Assembly: GCA_018292915.2 (NCBI GenBank)
Contig: JACVVK020000053.1
Coordinates: 980,001-1,044,000 of the forward strand
Direction: 5' to 3'
DNA length: 64,000 bases
Origin: Batillaria attramentaria
Lineage: Eukaryota; Mollusca; Gastropoda; Batillariidae
Shown here one piece after another: positions 1 to 12,037 of the stretch. Position numbers and translations under genes: made by a program. Under the pieces are notes generated by a model that made no database searches, had not been told where the DNA came from, and worked only from the letters and a program-made list of their open reading frames with translations. Positions within the stretch are counted from its first letter, which is position 1; the number at the start of each line of letters is the position of its first letter.

Positions 1-330
1 CGCTATTTTAGAATTGCATTTAGTTTCGACGTTTGTGCACATTCTGAACATTTCCAAAGCAGAGAGGCAGGAAGCCGGAGTACCCGGAGAGGGCCCCCGA
101 TGATCGACCTGAATAAATCAGAGGCATATGTATATATGCATGATCTCTGGGTAAATACAATACCGTTGGCGTACATCTAAAAACAACTTTCTCAGTTCAC
201 GGGTCTTGAACTGACAAGACCAAACGAGACTTTTCCGAGTGTAGCCGAGAAAGGTCAGATGTTGAGTCTGCACGTGAATTTTGACTCAGTTTGGTAAGTG
301 TAAAATCCCCGAGCAAATTAGTGTCATCAT

Positions 331-410
331 CGCGCCCGGGGTTCGAACCCGGGCCATCAGTACGACATCGTCCGCGTTTCCTCATGTGTGAGCATCGCAC
401 CATCCCATAT
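331..410 (-). mobile_element. tRNA-like SINE head fragment
   Basis: The minus strand reads a tRNA-like B box GGGTTCGAACCCCGGG preceded by an anticodon-arm-like stretch. The acceptor ends do not pair convincingly, so this is a SINE head rather than a functional tRNA gene. Confidence 0.5.
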
Positions 411-610
411 TCCTGACGACATCTCTGAATAAAAGTTTAGTTCAGGATGGCACCTCTCTGCTGGGAAAGGCCCATATGCGCTCCATCCTATGTGTCAGTG
501 ATCATCCCAGTGACGGCTTTGAGACTGCTCCAGTATTGACAATGTCAGTTTAACGAGGGTCTTGTCATGTCCTGTTAGGGCTGATAGTCACACTCTGCCT
601 CTTTGTACGG

Positions 611-786
611 GAGCCGTGATAGCCGAGTGGTAGAGCGTAGGGCTTTCAGCGCTCGGGTCGTGAGTTCGAATCCCGGCTGGGGCCGAAATATTTGTGCTGG
701 CCTTTTTCTCGTTGCCCCGTCTTTGATATCACTCATGCGAGGTGGAAAAAGGACGTGGAATTCGCAAACACACACCCACCCACCCT
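611..786 (+). mobile_element. SINE family A, full length
   Basis: tRNA-like head with A box (AGCCGAGTGGTAGAGC) and B box (GAGTTCGAATCCC). It is followed by the family body ATTTGTGCTGGCC, GTTGCCCCGTCTTTGATATCAC, GGTGGAAAAAGGACGT and a (CCCA)n tail. This is the commonest SINE in the window. Confidence 0.85.
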
Positions 787-1789
787 TGCACGCCTTCACT
801 CTGCGACGTCATGGGATGACGAATATTAATTTGTGCCGCTGACGAACAGACTGAAGTGAAATCACTGATAACTGACCGCGAGCATACGTTGCGTTAATTC
901 CTGACAACTTTCTTTTACATTTCTTTGTTTTTTCTGATTACCGTAACATCATTTTGTATTTTCCTCGTAACTGATGACCGTAATGTTACAGAAACTACTG
1001 GCTTTTTCTCACTCGCTGTGACGTCACCGAAAACGGCCATTGTGAATTTTCTTTTCTAGCAATATAGTGGGATGCGCGGCTAGTGGACCGTCTGTTGCCA
1101 AGCAACACAATAACCACCACTGGCCAAGTTTAGCGACTTATCTCCCTTCCCACCTCCAAACCTAGAGACAAGCCTGGCTAAACAGTGGTGTTGGATTTCG
1201 TCCTAATCTGGGCGATAAATAAGCTGAATAATCTCAAACGCACCGATAATGTCCTCGGATCTGGGCACGCCTCCGATAAGCGGGCTAGATAAGATGCGAG
1301 TGGGTCTCGGAGGGGCAGGAGATGTTTGGAGCTCTTCAGGCAAGAAAACCAAGACAGGTCATATCGGGAATTTATTGGAACGTGTGTGACCTCCCCTTTC
1401 ACAATGCTAGGGGGTATTGGGTGTATGTCTGATAGCGCGTGAGTGCACGCTGCAAAATAATGACGATACAAAACAATACAGGTTCTCCTTTTGAGTCAAA
1501 CATAAGGAGTTAAAAAACAACAACAAAAAACAAAAAAACAAAAAACGTATTATCTTTAGATGATTTTTTTTTTCCTGCCCCAACTCTTTTGGCAGTTCCA
1601 GTGGTGTTTCTCCCAGGTAATGGGTGGAATCCACGGAGGGCTCGGAAGCTGGAGCAATTTTCATTATGCATGATGATGCAGATGAGCCGGGGTGATGGTA
1701 AAATGATGCTATGGAGGTCCGTGTGGTTTGGGACTGCGGGACAGGGCCGCATTCCACGCTTCCTGTCATAAATATCCCGGCATTAACCA

Positions 1790-2066
1790 GGCCCGGGTAC
1801 TACGGCACCTGCGGTACCGGCCGTGTTATCATCCACATCATAAGACGTGTCATACCAAGGGAAGCACCCCCAAAGTCGCACCCGTGAAGTGGGTGAATCT
1901 CGGCTGTGTGGCAACAGCCTCCCCATTCCCGATTGGGCCCATAGCACACCCGCTCTGGGTAGAAGCCGACCGAGGTAGGAAAAATCCAGCTTGCCTCGGC
2001 TGGGACTCGAACCCGCGTCTCCTGGTCCATGGTCCGAAGTGCTAACCACTACACTACGGGGACCGG
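1790..2066 (-). mobile_element. tRNA-derived SINE, different head
   Basis: On the minus strand the head reads GTCCCCGTAGTGTAGTGGTTAGCAC with B box GGGTTCGAGTCCC (about 2000-2064), a tRNA-like head distinct from family A. The downstream body extends leftward to about 1790 and is not shared with other SINEs here. Confidence 0.65.
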
Positions 2067-2237
2067 TAGGTGGTCTAAGCTTGGTTTGTTGGCGGTTGCA
2101 GAGCTACACAGCGTCTAGATTTATGTCCCTTGTTGGTTGGTTAATTCTTTGGGTTTGTTATTACTGTTTCCAGTTCAGGTTTGGTCATCGGTTCATCCCG
2201 GGTCTCAGTCCTATTTGTCTACGGCCATCCATATGAG

Positions 2238-2300
<63 letters not shown>
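2238..2300. repeat. (TTAG)n microsatellite
   Basis: About 16 perfect copies of a 4-bp unit. Confidence 0.95.
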
Positions 2301-2301
<1 letters not shown>

Positions 2302-2403
2302 GCGGCTTGAATGAGCTTCAAATACTCCCCAGGATTTACTGAATGCAAGCCGTGTGAATTTCCCAGAGAACTTGAAGATCAGAGAGAGAGAGAGAGAGAG
2401 AGA

Positions 2404-2577
2404 GGGTGGGTGGGTGGAGGGGGGTAGGAGTTTAACGTCCTTTTCCAACACGTAAGGGTGATATCAAAGACGGGGCAACGAGAAAAAAAGGCCAGCACAA
2501 ATATTTGGCCGGGATTCGAACTCACGACCAGAGCATTGAGAGTCCAACGCTCTACCATTCAGCTATCCCAGCTCCCC
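2404..2577 (-). mobile_element. SINE family A, reverse orientation
   Basis: Complete family A element on the minus strand: (TGGG)n tail at left, 'gtttaacgtccttttcca' and 'gatatcaaagacggggcaacg' body, and a tRNA-like head ending at 'gctatcccagctcccc'. Confidence 0.83.
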
Positions 2578-2634
2578 GTATGGAGAGAGAGGATGGGGGG
2601 AGGGAAGGAGGGGGTGTCAAATCGCCAAGGAAGC

Positions 2635-2796
2635 TGGCTGTTTAACGTCCTTTTCCACCATGTATGGGTGATATCAAAGACGGGGCAGCGAGAAAAATGC
2701 CAGAACTAATATTTGGCACCAGCCGGGATTCGAAATCAAGACCCGAACATTGAAAGTCCAACGCCGCTCTATCATTCGGCTATCCCGGTTCCCCTC
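2635..2796 (-). mobile_element. SINE family A, reverse orientation, second copy
   Basis: Second minus-strand family A copy less than 100 bp from the previous one, missing the distal tail. The B box region reads 'gccgggattcgaaatcaaga' and has decayed. Confidence 0.8.
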
Positions 2797-3727
2797 GACG
2801 AGAAAGACTGTCCTTCCATGCACTAGATACAGGCATCAGTCGCAGTTATTGTCCCTGACTGGTCACATGATAGCTCTTAAACTACAAGACTGAAATAATA
2901 ATAATAATAATAATAATAAACCGCCTTTGCCTATTGACAGACAGACAGACCGGGTAACAGGGCATTCGGTTCTCAGTCAGATCAAACTAACGGCCGTAAC
3001 TAAACACACAGCCTCTAGTCCCAAATGGGCGTTGTACTGGTTGGACTCTGCACCGGCTTTAGCAATCTCGACTCGTCCATCAAGATATGACGGACGCACC
3101 GCGGCTCAAGAGTCACGTGACTTCCGCAAGATGGTCGCCTATCGCCTGCTGCGGTCTGGCGATAGGTAAAATGTCTCGATAGATTCGGATACCAGCTACC
3201 GATATGATAAACAGGGTGCCAAGCCGTTCGCTTGCCGTCGGATATTTAGAAACGATCCGCCCATGACCTCCATTGACCCCTACGACCTTTTCAAGGGCAT
3301 GCCGGGAAGTGTGCGCTGCTGAATCAGTACCGGATAGTAGCCGGTAGTTGATTAGAGAGCCTCAACAAGGGCGATCACTACTTCTGTAGGCTAGATGGGT
3401 CATGCTGGCCTGCAACAGGGCCGGGAGGCAGTAGTTAAACAATTCTAATGCCATTTCGTAAAAGGGCCTAGTCATGTCGTCGTGGATTTGACGAGAACAT
3501 AGGGCTTTTGACGGTAGAATCAGTGTAGGCGCTGGCTTGTGTTCTACATGTACTTCAGTTACTGACTTTCAACACTGAATTGTAATTGTTGGCACATCAG
3601 TCAAGGGAAATAACTGAGCTTTCATATATGCGTATTCGAGTCATGCATCTAAAACGTTCGAATAAAAGACGAATTCAGTGAGTGGAAGAAAATATCAGGA
3701 TAGGGGCCAGTGACGTGGCACAACTGA

Positions 3728-3809
3728 GGGGGGGGGGGGGGGGGAGGGGGGACTAAGAAGGCGAATGTAGGGTGGGGTGGTTTGGGATGGGGGGGGGGGG
3801 GGGGGGGGT
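3728..3809. repeat. Two G-homopolymer runs
   Basis: Runs of about 17-24 G at 3728-3752 and about 20 G at 3790-3808; potential quadruplex formers. Confidence 0.9.
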
Positions 3810-3949
3810 AGTGTAAGCGATTTCAGAAAGTCTGTGTCTTGTCCAATTTTAGCAACAGGTTCGAAATGCTTCAGATAAGCAAAGAAACGGTTTCGTTGTC
3901 ACATTAGATTTTGGATTGCTTGTATAAATAAGTAGTTTCAAACCGACAC

Positions 3950-3952
<3 letters not shown>

Positions 3953-4038
<86 letters not shown>
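3953..4038. repeat. (AC)n microsatellite
   Basis: About 43 uninterrupted AC units. Confidence 0.97.
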
Positions 4039-4039
<1 letters not shown>

Positions 4040-4180
4040 GTGACGCACGCACGCATGCTCTGACATACAGAGGCTAGACTAAACTGCATGTAAAAGTTTA
4101 TAGTTTCAACGATTGTGAAAATTTTGTGAGGCGGTTTCAGATCTGAATGATTTCGAACACGTGAAAAAACAACACCCCCA

Positions 4181-4248
4181 CCTCTCTCTCCCCCCCCCCC
4201 CCTCTCTCTCTCTCCCCCCCCCTCTCTCTCTCCCTCAGTCTCTCTCTC
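4181..4248. repeat. CT-rich polypyrimidine tract
   Basis: Alternating (CT)n and C-runs on the plus strand. Confidence 0.9.
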
Positions 4249-4730
4249 TAATCAAGTACAGCCAGGTTATTTTTAAAACGCTCAAAACAGGAGACGAAAC
4301 TCCAGATAAAAGTTTTATCGTTCTCACAGTGAGGCGGTGCTCTCTATGGCGGGACACAACGCGATAAGACCGAATGATAAGGGAACCACGGATATCACGC
4401 GCTATCGGTATATCGGTGTGACATGATACGCTTCCCTGTCACATGGCATCGATAAAACATACATCTAACATGCCAACATGTGTGTGCTGTTTGGCACAGA
4501 ATTTCACCATCAGCATCAATGCAGAGAGGCCGGCACGCATGGTGGTTGCACAAACAGATAAAAGCCTTAAAGTGTTTTCGTGGAACAGTTCAGGATTTCG
4601 TGGGGGTTTTTTGTTTTCGCTTCTCCCCCACCTTCATTTAAAGCATCTATGTTCGTAGGACCGCTGAGACGCAAAACTGCCGGTTGTGAAGCTTTAACTC
4701 TGCGAGAAAGAAGGATGTTTTATTTGGAGA

Positions 4731-4785
4731 TATACGTTGTGGAAAAGGACGTTAAACTCCCAGACACCCACCCACCCACCCCCCT
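4731..4785 (+). mobile_element. SINE family A tail fragment
   Basis: Only the 3' end 'gttgtggaaaaggacgttaaactccca' plus (CACC)n remains; the tRNA head is absent. Confidence 0.65.
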
Positions 4786-5117
4786 CATTTGGACATCGCG
4801 ACCGTTTTCGTAACTTTATGGCTTCTGTTATTTTGTTTAACCTACGATCCATTCCTGTACAGACTGGGACTCGACTAAAAAAATCTGAAAATAGCCACCA
4901 ATCGGCGTCGTCTAGCTGGTCAGTGCACAATCAAATAACGTTGTCTGCTCAGTAGGCGGGACACTTCTAGAACAACATTATAACAACACGTATGCCGGCC
5001 AGAGGTCACCGCAATGGTCCATGTGACTGATTCTGATGCACAGAGTCAGTCGATTCGATGATACGTTTTCCGCACACTGTTGTTGTATGTCTGTCATACA
5101 TATAGTGAGACTTTAAG

Positions 5118-5236
5118 TGCTGGGATCAGTTCGGATCCCGGTTGGGACATACAAATATTTGTGCTGGTCTTGTTGTTGCTCCGTCTTTGATATCACCTAT
5201 ACGTGGACGTTAAACTCTGAAACACCCAACCACCCT
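5118..5236 (+). mobile_element. SINE family A, 5' truncated
   Basis: Begins within the head near the B box (CAGTTCGGATCCCGGTTGGG) and runs through 'atatttgtgctgg', 'ctccgtctttgatatcacc' and the CCAACCACCC tail. Confidence 0.72.
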
Positions 5237-5350
5237 CTTGCTACCTTCAGTGTGTTTGAGTGACGGTGTAATTCAATACGCTTGTAATTCAACCGTGATT
5301 TTCTTTTTGTTTTATAATTTATGGTACTCAACTCTCTATGCTTACCCATC

Positions 5351-5355
5351 ACACA

Positions 5356-5451
<96 letters not shown>
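5351..5451. repeat. (AC)n microsatellite
   Basis: About 50 AC units with single-base interruptions near both ends. Confidence 0.97.
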
Positions 5452-5454
<3 letters not shown>

Positions 5455-5768
5455 GCGCGCGGACACAAACTCTGAGAAATCAATTACATACTAAATACTT
5501 TTAACAAATGATACGATTGACACTAAAACGAGTCACTGTGCAGCCGTGTCCTCCGCCAGTTGGTCTCGTATGCTGTAGAATTTTGTCAGCTGTATGTTTT
5601 GTTAGTAAGTAGGTACATGTATAATGATATTATAGTGTGAAAATATCTAGAAGTCTGCTTGTATGCTATACTTGCTCCGTTTCAAATTGTGGTTCCAGTG
5701 TTGTGTTTGAATACTGATGACGTACTGACGACTGACGTCACTGTCTGCGGTCTGTTAACGAACGAAAA

Positions 5769-5890
5769 AAGGAGAAGAAGAAGAAGAACAACAACAACAA
5801 CATTAGCAATTATTATGACAACAACAACAGCAATAATAATAATGATGATGATGATGATGACAATAATAATATGATAATAATAATAATAGC
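5769..5890. repeat. Compound trinucleotide tract
   Basis: Successive (GAA)n, (CAA)n, (ATG)n and (AAT)n blocks with short interruptions. Confidence 0.88.
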
Positions 5891-6969
5891 ATCTTTATTT
5901 TTCTTTACTGATGAAACATTGGTGTCATTTTCAACCACACAAAACTGGGATCGGTCCGGAACGCAACTCGTCACTGTTTCTAAACTGAGTTCAGGCTTAT
6001 CCCTCACCGTCGTTGCATGGTAAGCTATCCTACGAAATACTTGGAGTGGATCTGTGATCACTCTACATTGTGCTCACGTGCTTGGGGACACCGGTAACAT
6101 GAAGGAAATGACCAAACGGATGTAACGTGTGCTATCAGATAACGAGGAGATGTCTGACACAAAAGTTCCGTTTAGTTAACCTTATCTGCACGCCAGTATA
6201 CTCGACTTTCCATGCGTTGCCACTGTGTGTATCCGCCTTGATCACGGGCATGACAATAGCGCTATTCTGTGGCTCTTAGTGCGGCCGTGAGGATGTAGGG
6301 GAATTATAACAATACTGACATTTATTATGACGTTATCGTGTCATTGGTTGGTGTGTCGGTAGGAAGGCCAGTAAGCTGAATACTGATTGGCTGCCTGGTA
6401 TGTGAGTTCAGCTTGATGAGTCGGTCGGTGGTGGTTGATATTGGTTTGCTAGGCCGGCACTTCACACGGCGAGGAGGGGGGGGGGGGTATCAAAATGGAC
6501 CACCTTCTCTCGTTGCTATGCCGTTTCAAAACTTTTGACGACGATTGCTCTCATTTAAAACCGTTATTTTCCATCGGGGAAGACGCATCGCCACGTTATT
6601 TATTTATTTATTTATTTGTTTATTGATGTTTATTGTTTTATATATTCTTTCTTTCTGTCGTCTACATGGGTGGTGCGGTTTTCCTGTGCGGACGTTCCCG
6701 TAATGAATACAGAGGAGGCTTCAATACACACACCCCGCGCACACTTGATAGTCAGTTATGAATGCGTTCGAACACGAAAGCGATTAAAACACAGTGAACG
6801 AGTCTGCACGCAAATTTTCACTGCAGTTTGTGAGGGAAAATCTCCACTCAAAGTACTGCCAAGCAGGGCCCGGGATCAAAATGCGGTCGTCGGCCAGAGA
6901 GAGGCCCTTCCAACGAGTTAGGCTTTGTCAGTAATGATCACGTGTGTTCTACTGTTTTCCACGGGTATA

Positions 6970-6971
<2 letters not shown>

Positions 6972-7060
<89 letters not shown>

Positions 7061-7068
7061 CGCGCGCC
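6972..7068. repeat. (GT)n-(GC)n compound microsatellite
   Basis: About 40 GT units followed by about 8 GC units; the junction could adopt Z-DNA. Confidence 0.96.
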
Positions 7069-8202
7069 ACCGGGCATCAACCAGCACAGGATTATTTTGT
7101 GCCTCTGACATTTTCCATGCTACTTGTTCCAGGGATTTGTTGCGATAAGGCAAAGGACTATCAGCGCCATTTTTGATGAACTTGTCGTCTCCATGACAGA
7201 AACATCTGCTTCCTGCGGTAGGCATTATCATATCACGGGAGACAACTCGATCGCTTTTACATCCCAGTAACGATAACTGGATACTGTCATAAGCACACTC
7301 TATGCACACGTGAAAGCTTTACAGAAATGCTCGAAACACGTGGGGAGGGATGAGGGAATATTTGCAACTGACCACTACTGTAACGATCATGCTGGTTGTT
7401 GCATTTCTTTCGACTTTGGCAATCCCGTGGTGACAAACTTGTCACATTTTAAACGAATGGAATCAGTTCAGTTCGGCTGCCGGTCCCTACCACTGCAAAA
7501 TATTACTAGTGACTGGACTTGAGAAAAGTCAGCCTATGACACTACTAACGTAACTCGTAGGGGATTGGCGGGGGGGTTGGCGGAGGGGTTGGCGGGGGGG
7601 GGGGATGCCTATAATCGACACTGGCGGGCGGGGAGGGGGTGGAGGTGCCTATAATCGACTCCTAAGTTTGTTTCTAAAACCGACCTCGGTCGTACACAGA
7701 GGTAATTTGTGGGACTACGGTTACAAGCATGAAACAATACCGACGTAAAATCTAAAATCGAAGAAAACGAATCGAAATCTAGCGGAAAACTCAAACCACA
7801 TCTGATAAAACAAAACACGTGACGCCGCTCTTCGGGCGAGAGATTGGTGGGTGACTGTCAGCTGGCGGCGGGGGGAGTTACCGCTGCTACAAATACAAAT
7901 GTGCATTGAACCGTAGACTTGATCTGCCCCGCCCTATTTGTATCGGCGGTCGAGATCGTCGTCCTTTGAAACCCATTGCACGTGTACATGGACTGCGTAA
8001 CCTCAGCAGAGGTAGCCAGAGTGTACACAATACATTGCTGGAGTACAGTTACAGTGTCAGCTAACAACCCCGGCCATCAGTCCTTAGTCCGCAGGACACA
8101 TTTCCAGTGCACCAAGGAATTGTGCTGGTTGATACGGCCCCTCCTCGGGCGCTTCACCAGTCGTATCTTTGACTGTACAAAGTGGATCTGTTTGTATTAC
8201 TG

Positions 8203-8356
8203 GTCCCCTGGCATGCACCTTGCCCTACCAAATTAACAAATCACGAAATCAGGCTTTTTCGTGACAACAGAAATCACTACAGACTAGCACACTGGCAAAA
8301 CAGGGTCCCTCCAACAAACACCAAACTTGGCCACACGCTCAGTGTGTGTCCATACG
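8203..8356 (+). repeat. Dispersed repeat, copy 1
   Basis: Begins 'cccctggcatgcaccttgcc' and runs past 'agcacactggcaaaacaggg' and 'aacaaacaccaaacttgg'. About 150 bp align with 26440-26590 on the other strand at moderate identity. No coding potential; family unknown. Confidence 0.75.
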
Positions 8357-8552
8357 CCACATGTTGAACTGAACTGTACTACTAACTATGGAGTTGAGCG
8401 GCCGTACGTCGGTCGTTCACTGTGGATACCGGTGCTCAGCAACGTTCACCTGAAATGAGGACGTGACCTTGACACGCATTGTTACGACACATGAATTGAA
8501 CGTGGTGCAGCCTACGTGACTCAACCCTCCCTCCCCCTTAAATCACCACCTT

Positions 8553-8555
<3 letters not shown>

Positions 8556-8630
<75 letters not shown>
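8556..8630. repeat. (AC)n microsatellite
   Basis: About 37 uninterrupted AC units. Confidence 0.97.
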
Positions 8631-8632
<2 letters not shown>

Positions 8633-8737
8633 TCCTTGTGTGGATTGTACATTAATTTCTGGTGACAGTTTTCAGGGTTCAGATGTCCCGTGCACTGTTA
8701 CGCTGATTTCGGGGGCACGGGGGCACTAGCAAAAGCC

Positions 8738-8818
8738 TGTACAAATGTTGGTCCTATGGGGATTCGAAACCTATACCGCTTCATCTCGAGTCCAACGCTC
8801 AACCGGTTGCCGGAGTCA
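8738..8818 (-). mobile_element. Degraded tRNA-like SINE fragment
   Basis: The minus strand carries a decayed family A-like head: 'gattcgaaacct' for the B box and 'gagtccaacgctcaaccgg' for the anticodon/A-box half. Confidence 0.45.
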
Positions 8819-8979
8819 CCCGAATCTTTATATACATGCAATTCGTATATATGCTGTTTGATTTCGTTCGGAGAACTTGGCCTGGAACACGCAAGTCTGG
8901 CTTGTTCAGTTTCCCATATTTCTTTATGTCCAGACACTTCACAATCTGGGAATAAGGTCTTGATCATATTTATACCGTC

Positions 8980-9870
8980 TACATGACCACAGACATGGTT
9001 GGAACTTTGCGAATCCCCTCGCCGCAATCTGACTGCAACAATGCCGGTAAATCCGTTCCTCGGCATACGGTGATACCGGCGTTGGAGGCCGAAAGCCTCG
9101 GGAAGATGGAGCTGATCTTGGGGGAGTATCTCAGTCGTTTGGTGGAACCAGCATTGGTTGAGACTGCGCGGCAATTTCTGCAGGAGGCGGTCCACAGCCC
9201 AAAGACTGAGTCTGGAGATGGTCTGACTGGAAGTCTGGAGATGGTCTGACTGGAAGCGCGGCAGTAAAATATGGCCGGCATTGAGCAGATCTGATCGGAC
9301 CATCTATGGGTGGACGCAATAGAGACGGCAACTTTATGTCCCGCTGGCTGAGCAGAAGATGGCGGATGGTGTTTTGCGGGGCGATACGGAGGCCCGATAG
9401 ACATCACCAATCCGGCTTGCTTCCCAACAATGGCGGACGGCTGCAACAGATCGCAATCTTCATCGATCCCCTCTCTGACGTCGTCGGCAGGGCCCCCTAT
9501 CACACCATCTTTCATTTACAGCGGGATACGGGAGTGCTGCGCCCCTACGCAATCTGGGCCGCTTATCGCACGGAGGATCTTATCGGGCCGATCAGCCTGG
9601 CGCCCCTTATCGGACTTTCCCATCTCGGGGCGGGTCCCTTGGAGCTGGCACGGACGCCGAGTCTATTTGTCTGCCGAAGGGGTGATGGTCTGCGCAGACT
9701 GGCACATATACACAAAGCTAAAAGGAACGTGATATTCATATCGTGGCACAGCGTTAGTTTATTGAGAAACATTGGCTGCGGGGCCCTTGTCAGGAGTTTA
9801 GAAAGAAGAAGGAGACGGATCGTCAACATCACAACTACCGGTTCTTGTTTTGAGTCAGGAGGTGACAAAC
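8980..9870. other. GC-rich block with long open frames on both strands, unassigned
   Basis: A GC-rich stretch with open frames of 201 and 178 codons on the minus strand (8698-9303, 8979-9515) and 189 codons on the plus strand (9306-9875). None shows a recognisable domain, a signal peptide or repeated motifs. Part of the length is explained by GC content, which makes stop codons rarer. A short tandem duplication (GGAGATGGTCTGACTGGAAG) lies at about 9210-9255. It may be an unrecognised transposon or a CpG-rich regulatory block. Confidence 0.3.
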
Positions 9871-9904
9871 ACTGAGGGAAGATTTCTGTTGAGAATCTTG
9901 GAGT

Positions 9905-10325
9905 CGGGTGGGTGGCTCAGCAGGACTAGAGATCAGCCGGTCCTTGGTTCGATTCCTAAAAGGCCTTTGTTTCAGTGCCCCCCCCCCCCCTTTTTTTCAA
10001 GTTTTTTTTTTTAAAATGACCTTCGAAAAGGAGCACAGAACAAAGAAACTGCTACACGGGCTAAGTCCATCTTTGCTGAGCCAACTGAAGTTATGTTTCG
10101 CTCGTGAGTGACTTGGACCTGAACGCTCGAAATACTCTATCTTGATGATTAGTACAGCTCTTAATGCGATACAATGTTTACACTTTGTGCGAGCGGTCGA
10201 ACATTCAAAGTGGTGTGATGCTAGATGCCTCGAAAACAACTCAGGACGACCCGTGAGCATAAAAATGATAGCATTAGCTCCCTTTAAAGCCACAAAACAC
10301 CCATTGTGCGCCGCCTTATTGTTTG
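9905..10325 (+). mobile_element. SINE family B
   Basis: A tRNA-like head (GGGTGGCTCAGCAGGAC...GGTTCGATTCC) is followed, after an insertion of about 150 bp, by a 3' body starting CGAAATACTCTATCTTGATGATT and ending near 'gcattagctccctttaaa'. The body is shared with 23390-23755 in inverse orientation, which defines the family. Confidence 0.7.
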
Positions 10326-10499
10326 AAGTGTACTCAGTTCAGCACTAAGCCCGGCGAAAAACTCATGTGCTCTCTCTTGTGCACCTCAGGTATGAGTTGG
10401 ATTACACGGGCTGAACTATACTGCTAGGGAACAGCTATCAATGTTGTCCAAACTGTCATTGATGCTTCAGTGTTTGAAGTGTTTTGAACATTGCTCTTG

Positions 10500-10557
10500 T
10501 AGTGACGGTCTTGGAGTGACGGTCTTGGAGTGACGGTCTTGGAGTGACGGTCTTGGG
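10500..10557. repeat. 15-bp tandem repeat
   Basis: Four copies of GTGACGGTCTTGGAG, ending at the start of a family C SINE. Confidence 0.9.
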
Positions 10558-10770
10558 GTGAGCGGTGGTCTAATAGGTAGCGCGTCGGACAGCCACTGCG
10601 CTACTGAACGGTCACGCCGAAGCGTGGGTCCGAGCCCAGGTCGAGCTTGTGATAATTTATGTGATACCAGTTTTTCCTGGCTACCGGGCTGCTTATCGGG
10701 GGTTTCTCTCCGGGTTTTCCGGCCATCCTCCCCCGGCAAAATTGAAAAATAGGATAGGTATGTTGTGTGG
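10556..10770 (+). mobile_element. SINE family C
   Basis: A tRNA-like head (GCGGTGGTCTAATAGGTAGCGCG...GGTCCGAGCCCAGG) is followed by 'gggggtttctctccgggttttccggcc', the same central block as the SINE at 55895-56322, and an 'aaattgaaaaat' segment also shared with it. It lies directly after a 15-bp tandem repeat. Confidence 0.72.
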
Positions 10771-11279
10771 CGCTGCACCGCGGCGACGCGTTTCCCCCGG
10801 GGGAAGCAACCCGAATTTCCCGAAAGAGAAAAGAAACCAAAACATCAACAACAACACCCCCCTAAAAAAAAAAAAAAAAACCGAACAAACACAAATAACC
10901 TCCAAACTTTACAAAAGCTTGAAAACCTGACTAATGGGGATGATGAGTCAGTGTACATTTGTCGAGACTGAAGGCTTTTGATTCACACACACACACACAC
11001 AAACTGTCACCGTTCTGGAAGCATTTCCTGCATACTGATCGAGATAAAGATGGCGGAGTTTGGAGCAAAACTTTCAAATGATCCCCCATGATAAATGTAA
11101 ACGGTTGCTGCATGAGGTTTATCGGACTGCTGCCATGCACCTGATGTCTGCCTTCAGATTTAATGTATAATTTATCAACAATGGAAGCGATAAGGCTTCC
11201 TGGCACTTTGCCTGCGAGAGGTGGGTGGGTGCATCACAATCAGCCATGGAAGGCCGAGATGCTTCGACAAGATTAACTT

Positions 11280-11600
11280 TTCACCGCTATTTTCGCATTA
11301 ATGCGAAATCCGGGACATCGCTAGTGTCAAACTTTTCTTGAAGTCTGCGGAAGACCTTGCCACGGCCATGTTCGCATATTTCCCAATCCTGGGCCATGAC
11401 AAGTGTCACACAATGTACTTTCATAAAGTCTAGGGAAGATCGTCGTGCAGCCAAGTTCTCATATTTGCGAAACCCAGATCATGACAAGTGTCATACTTTT
11501 ATAAAGTCTACGGAAGACCTTCGCACCGCCAGGTTCGCGTATTTGCGAAGTCATAGTCCTGGACATCGCCAGTGTCAGACTTTCCATGAAGGTCTAGACA
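11280..11600. repeat. Degenerate tandem repeat, unit about 80-90 bp
   Basis: Four imperfect copies sharing 'aagtctRcggaagacct', 'gccaNgttcgcatatttgcgaa' and 'gacaagtgtcanac'. Copies differ in length, so this is an old array. Confidence 0.75.
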
Positions 11601-11982
11601 ATAGAAGATCTCTGTCCATTGGTTCCAACATGTGAAACGGAATCTCGCCGTTTCCAGGTTTGACATTGGACAAGTTTCGTACAAACTCCTTTTTTCCGGT
11701 GCCGATTTTAATTGATTTGTTAGTTTAATTAATCTTGTTGTTGGTGCTACATCTCGGTAGACTGGTGTACCTCCTCTCTCTGTGTCTGTGTGTGTCTGTG
11801 CCTGTGTGTCTTTCTGTATCTGTGAACTGTTTTAACCACTCTGCGTGATTAGCCTCAAACTCACAGATTCGAGCCGACAGATTTCGTTTGATAGTCTGTG
11901 GTAATGTAGCGCCCAGGACAGTGTGTGAGACAGGCCTTCCTGTGCCTAACAACTCTACCGTGAAATAAAGTTTTCATCATCA

Positions 11983-12037
11983 TTATCACTCGTCGTCGTC
12001 GTCGTCATCATCGTCATCATCATCATCATCATCATCT
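11983..12037. repeat. (ATC/GTC)n trinucleotide tract
   Basis: CGT, CAT and ATC units in tandem. Confidence 0.88.

Noticed and set aside
611..690. tRNA genes at the A/B-box sequences (611, 2000, 20852, 21341, 55895 and others).
   Set aside because: Acceptor stems do not pair and each is followed by a conserved SINE body, so these are tRNA-derived SINE heads.
3849..4089. Poly-Cys/Val and poly-Thr/His open frames across (AC)n tracts here and at about 5200, 6940, 14160, 19650, 25640, 46463 and 49155.
   Set aside because: Translation of dinucleotide repeats; no flanking coding signal or splice pattern.
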